Assembly (NCBI GenBank): GCA_030433395.1
Contig: JAUILX010000059.1
Location: 1-6,405, forward strand
Length of the DNA stretch: 6,405 bases
Reading direction: 5' to 3'
Source: Chlamydiia bacterium
Lineage (GTDB): Bacteria > Chlamydiota > Chlamydiia > Chlamydiales > JACKPQ01
Each line of letters starts with the position of its first letter. Position 1 is the stretch's first letter. The position numbers were made by a program, and so were the translations under genes. Shown here piece after piece: positions 4,865 to 6,405 of the stretch. A model generated the notes under the pieces. The model ran no database searches. It worked only from the letters and a program-made list of their open reading frames with translations, and had not been told where the DNA came from.

Positions 4865-6405
4865 TCGGAAAACCCCCACCCCCATTTTGATGCGGGCAAC
4901 GTCGTCCTGGTAGCTGACGCCACCACCACCGCCAAAACCGCGGCAAGCCATCGGATACCTATCCGAGTGCATTTCCTCGCAACGGCCCCATGAATTTGCG
5001 TAAAGGTTATCGTGATGGGTGACTTCTTGCAAGTACAGCCCAAAGACCATTTCAATAAATTTTGGCAGTCGATAGCGATCTCCCAGCTGCGCTACCATTT
5101 GTTTTTGCTGAGCATAGGTTTTGCTTTTGCTGCCTTGGATGCAGTCTTTGCTTATGAGCGCCCAATAGCTAACAGCCGCATGGTTGTTTCCGTTGCCTCC
5201 GGGAAGCCAACGGGTGATTTTAGGGCCGTCTCTGCTGTCGAGGAGGGTTTTGAAGCGCTCCAAAGTAAGCTTTTCGCCGTTGAGGGTGGCGGGAATGAGC
5301 ACTAAAATATGGGTCTCACCGATGGTTGTGCCAAAACGCTTTAGTCCTAGCGCTGTTGGGCAGGGCTCGGCTAGGATAGCTTCCATGTTTTCAGGTAAGG
5401 GTGGCTCTTCCCCAACGTCTCCTAGATGCGCCCAAGCGGCTGCTCCTAACGCTTGTGCGGGTAGAAGTGAGGCAATTTCTCGGACTTGCCCGATCCCTAG
5501 CTCTTCTCCAATTTCAAAACGTAGCTCTTGAATTGCTCGCATTGCACTTCTACCGGTACGGCTTTGTTCTAAGCCTATGAGTGCTTGATGCGTGACTCCT
5601 AACAGGCGACGAACTTGCGTAAGCTGCTGCTTTTGCTCTGCTAGCTCTTTGATGAGAGGCTCTATGAGGTGTTTGAGCTTTTTCTCTTGCCGTTTTTGCT
5701 CAATGCGCTCGGCTGTTGCTAGATGGCCGAGTTGTTTGGCTAGAGTAGAAGGTCTTTGCCTTTGGTCATTGACGGCTTTAGCATCGGCTCCATATTCGAT
5801 GAGCAGATCAATGATTGTCGGATGTAGGTCTGATTTTTGTGCTGCTTGGTGTAAAGGTGTGGGGTCTCCTACATTTGGGTTAGCCCCTAGCTCAAGAAGG
5901 GCTTGCAGAAAGAGTGGGTTGTTTGCATCTATTGCTAATGGGAGGTTGGTTTCTGGGTTTTGCTTAAAGGTTTGCATGAGGACTTTGACGCCTTTGACTT
6001 GTAGATGCTGTGTTGTTTTGCTGATTAGCTCGAGGGTGAGGTTTGGCTTTTGCTGATGCGCTTGTACTACAAGGCTTAAGATTTCGGGGCTGATGGTACA
6101 CGCAAGTTCTAACAGGGTTGTTTTTTCTGAAGACTCTGACACCTCTAGGCTACTGTAGTGCTTTCCTAGGAGCCTTTTGTCTTTTCTGAGTAGTGTTTGT
6201 AGGGTTTTGGTGTCTTGGGTATGGAGAGCTTGGATGACGCTTTTGATGGAGCTTTGTGGCAGATAAAGGTCTTCTCGGTAGTCGGGATTCTTTTCTAAAA
6301 AAGCGTCAATCTGCCTTTTGGCTTTTCGGTTGATGTTTAGGTGTGTGTGCTCTAGCTGATCTCCATGCAATGGGCTGGTTTGTTTTCTATTGAGGTGCTT
6401 TTCTA
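4832..6405 (-). CDS. Ankyrin-repeat and coiled-coil protein with an unrecognised C-terminal domain, 5' end beyond window
   Basis: The frame is open to the right edge. The first possible start in the window is a TTG at 6370-6368 with no ribosome site and coding-like sequence before it, so the true start lies outside. Counting from that TTG (512 codons): a helical N-terminal part (1-145) is followed by two ankyrin repeats, LFLQALLELGANPNVGDP (153-170) and TPLHQAA...IIDLLIEYGADAKAVND (171-202), and perhaps a weak third. A charged coiled coil (about 221-270) comes next, with a Gln/Glu/Lys-rich core. The unknown domain (347-479) is conserved in the decayed copy next door; shared residues include GETHILVLIPATLNG, NNHAAVSYWALISK, FGLYL-EV, HDNL and RCEEMH. 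The tail is a glycine run plus 10 residues of out-of-frame repeat sequence, so the C-terminus may be altered. No signal peptide can be assessed. A host-directed effector is possible but unproven. Confidence 0.85.
   Translation of the reverse strand, partial: EKHLNRKQTSPLHGDQLEHTHLNINRKAKRQIDAFLEKNPDYREDLYLPQSSIKSVIQALHTQDTKTLQTLLRKDKRLLGKHYSSLEVSESSEKTTLLELACTISPEILSLVVQAHQQKPNLTLELISKTTQHLQVKGVKVLMQTFKQNPETNLPLAIDANNPLFLQALLELGANPNVGDPTPLHQAAQKSDLHPTIIDLLIEYGADAKAVNDQRQRPSTLAKQLGHLATAERIEQKRQEKKLKHLIEPLIKELAEQKQQLTQVRRLLGVTHQALIGLEQSRTGRSAMRAIQELRFEIGEELGIGQVREIASLLPAQALGAAAWAHLGDVGEEPPLPENMEAILAEPCPTALGLKRFGTTIGETHILVLIPATLNGEKLTLERFKTLLDSRDGPKITRWLPGGNGNNHAAVSYWALISKDCIQGSKSKTYAQQKQMVAQLGDRYRLPKFIEMVFGLYLQEVTHHDNLYANSWGRCEEMHSDRYPMACRGFGGGGGVSYQDDVARIKMGVGVFRLAQPSVRPIF
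4865..4933. other. GC-rich spacer between the two repeat copies
   Basis: This 69-bp spacer encodes residues 480-502 of the ankyrin protein on the minus strand: a run of five glycines, then VSYQDDVARIKMGVGVFR. On the minus strand it holds GGT repeats and two G5 runs in the 4871-4883 region, close to the point where the reading frames of the two repeat copies part. It has no counterpart beside copy A. Confidence 0.7.
4934..5334. repeat. Direct repeat, copy B (intact, inside the ankyrin gene)
   Basis: This 401-bp segment is the intact partner of copy A at 4461-4864. It encodes residues 347-479 of the ankyrin protein without interruption. Both edges coincide with boundaries of similarity: TTGGCACAACC at its right edge (minus-strand 5' side) and the RGF codons CGCGGTTTT at its left edge. 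Confidence 0.93.

Noticed and set aside
4461..5334. Insertion sequence or transposon as the cause of the duplication
   Set aside because: No transposase, no terminal inverted repeats and no target-site duplication were found at the repeat edges; a simple recombination event explains it.
4633..5531. Open frames on the plus strand at 4633-4890, 5012-5305 and 5184-5531
   Set aside because: They are antisense to the ankyrin gene and its relic, and they resemble each other only because of the direct repeat. Their low-complexity Ser/Arg/Pro composition does not look like real protein.
5592..6056. 154-codon plus-strand open frame, Cys/Arg/Ser-rich
   Set aside because: It is a shadow of the ankyrin gene on the opposite strand; the composition is unlike protein and it has no ribosome site or recognisable motif.
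6364..6370. TTG at 6370 (or the out-of-frame ATG at 6366) as the start of the ankyrin gene
   Set aside because: The same frame stays open to the window edge with coding-like residues (KHLNRKQTSPL), there is no ribosome binding site, and the ATG is in another frame. The gene is treated as 5'-partial.

Overview
The window looks like a piece of chromosome from an obligate intracellular, chlamydia-like bacterium (environmental Chlamydiae/Parachlamydiales). This is an inference. It rests on ptsI and ptsH lying close to comEC (as I recall it, the order in Chlamydia trachomatis around CT336-CT339 is similar), on a short ComEC with no nuclease-like domain, and on an ankyrin/coiled-coil protein next to housekeeping genes. 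Base composition is moderate. No RNA gene, CRISPR array or insertion sequence is visible.

Layout, left to right. (1) Positions 1-1700, minus strand: a tight PTS regulatory operon, hprK-ptsH-ptsI, in which each stop codon overlaps the next start (TTGA, then ATGA). ptsI runs off the left edge. HPr keeps both the catalytic His16 and the regulatory Ser47, and HPr kinase keeps its P-loop, so the set looks functional. (2) Positions 1701-1798: a short AT-rich divergent intergenic region with a likely ndh promoter. (3) Positions 1799-4525, plus strand: ndh (type II NADH dehydrogenase) followed 9 bp later by a short comEC (DNA-uptake channel). (4) Positions 4458-6405, minus strand, convergent with comEC: a large ankyrin-repeat/coiled-coil protein, open at the right edge, with an unrecognised C-terminal domain.

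The unusual part is the comEC/ankyrin junction. The C-terminal domain of the ankyrin gene (4934-5334) is present a second time, immediately downstream, as a decayed copy (4461-4864) with two frameshifts and several stops. That relic abuts comEC so closely that the last 21 codons of comEC are the antisense strand of the repeat. The last 10 residues of the ankyrin protein are also relic sequence, read out of frame. A strong hairpin inside the 3' end of comEC has the shape of an intrinsic terminator for minus-strand transcripts and sits just beyond the relic's terminal stop codon. Together these suggest a convergent pair whose 3' ends were remodelled by duplication of a fast-evolving, possibly effector-type domain.
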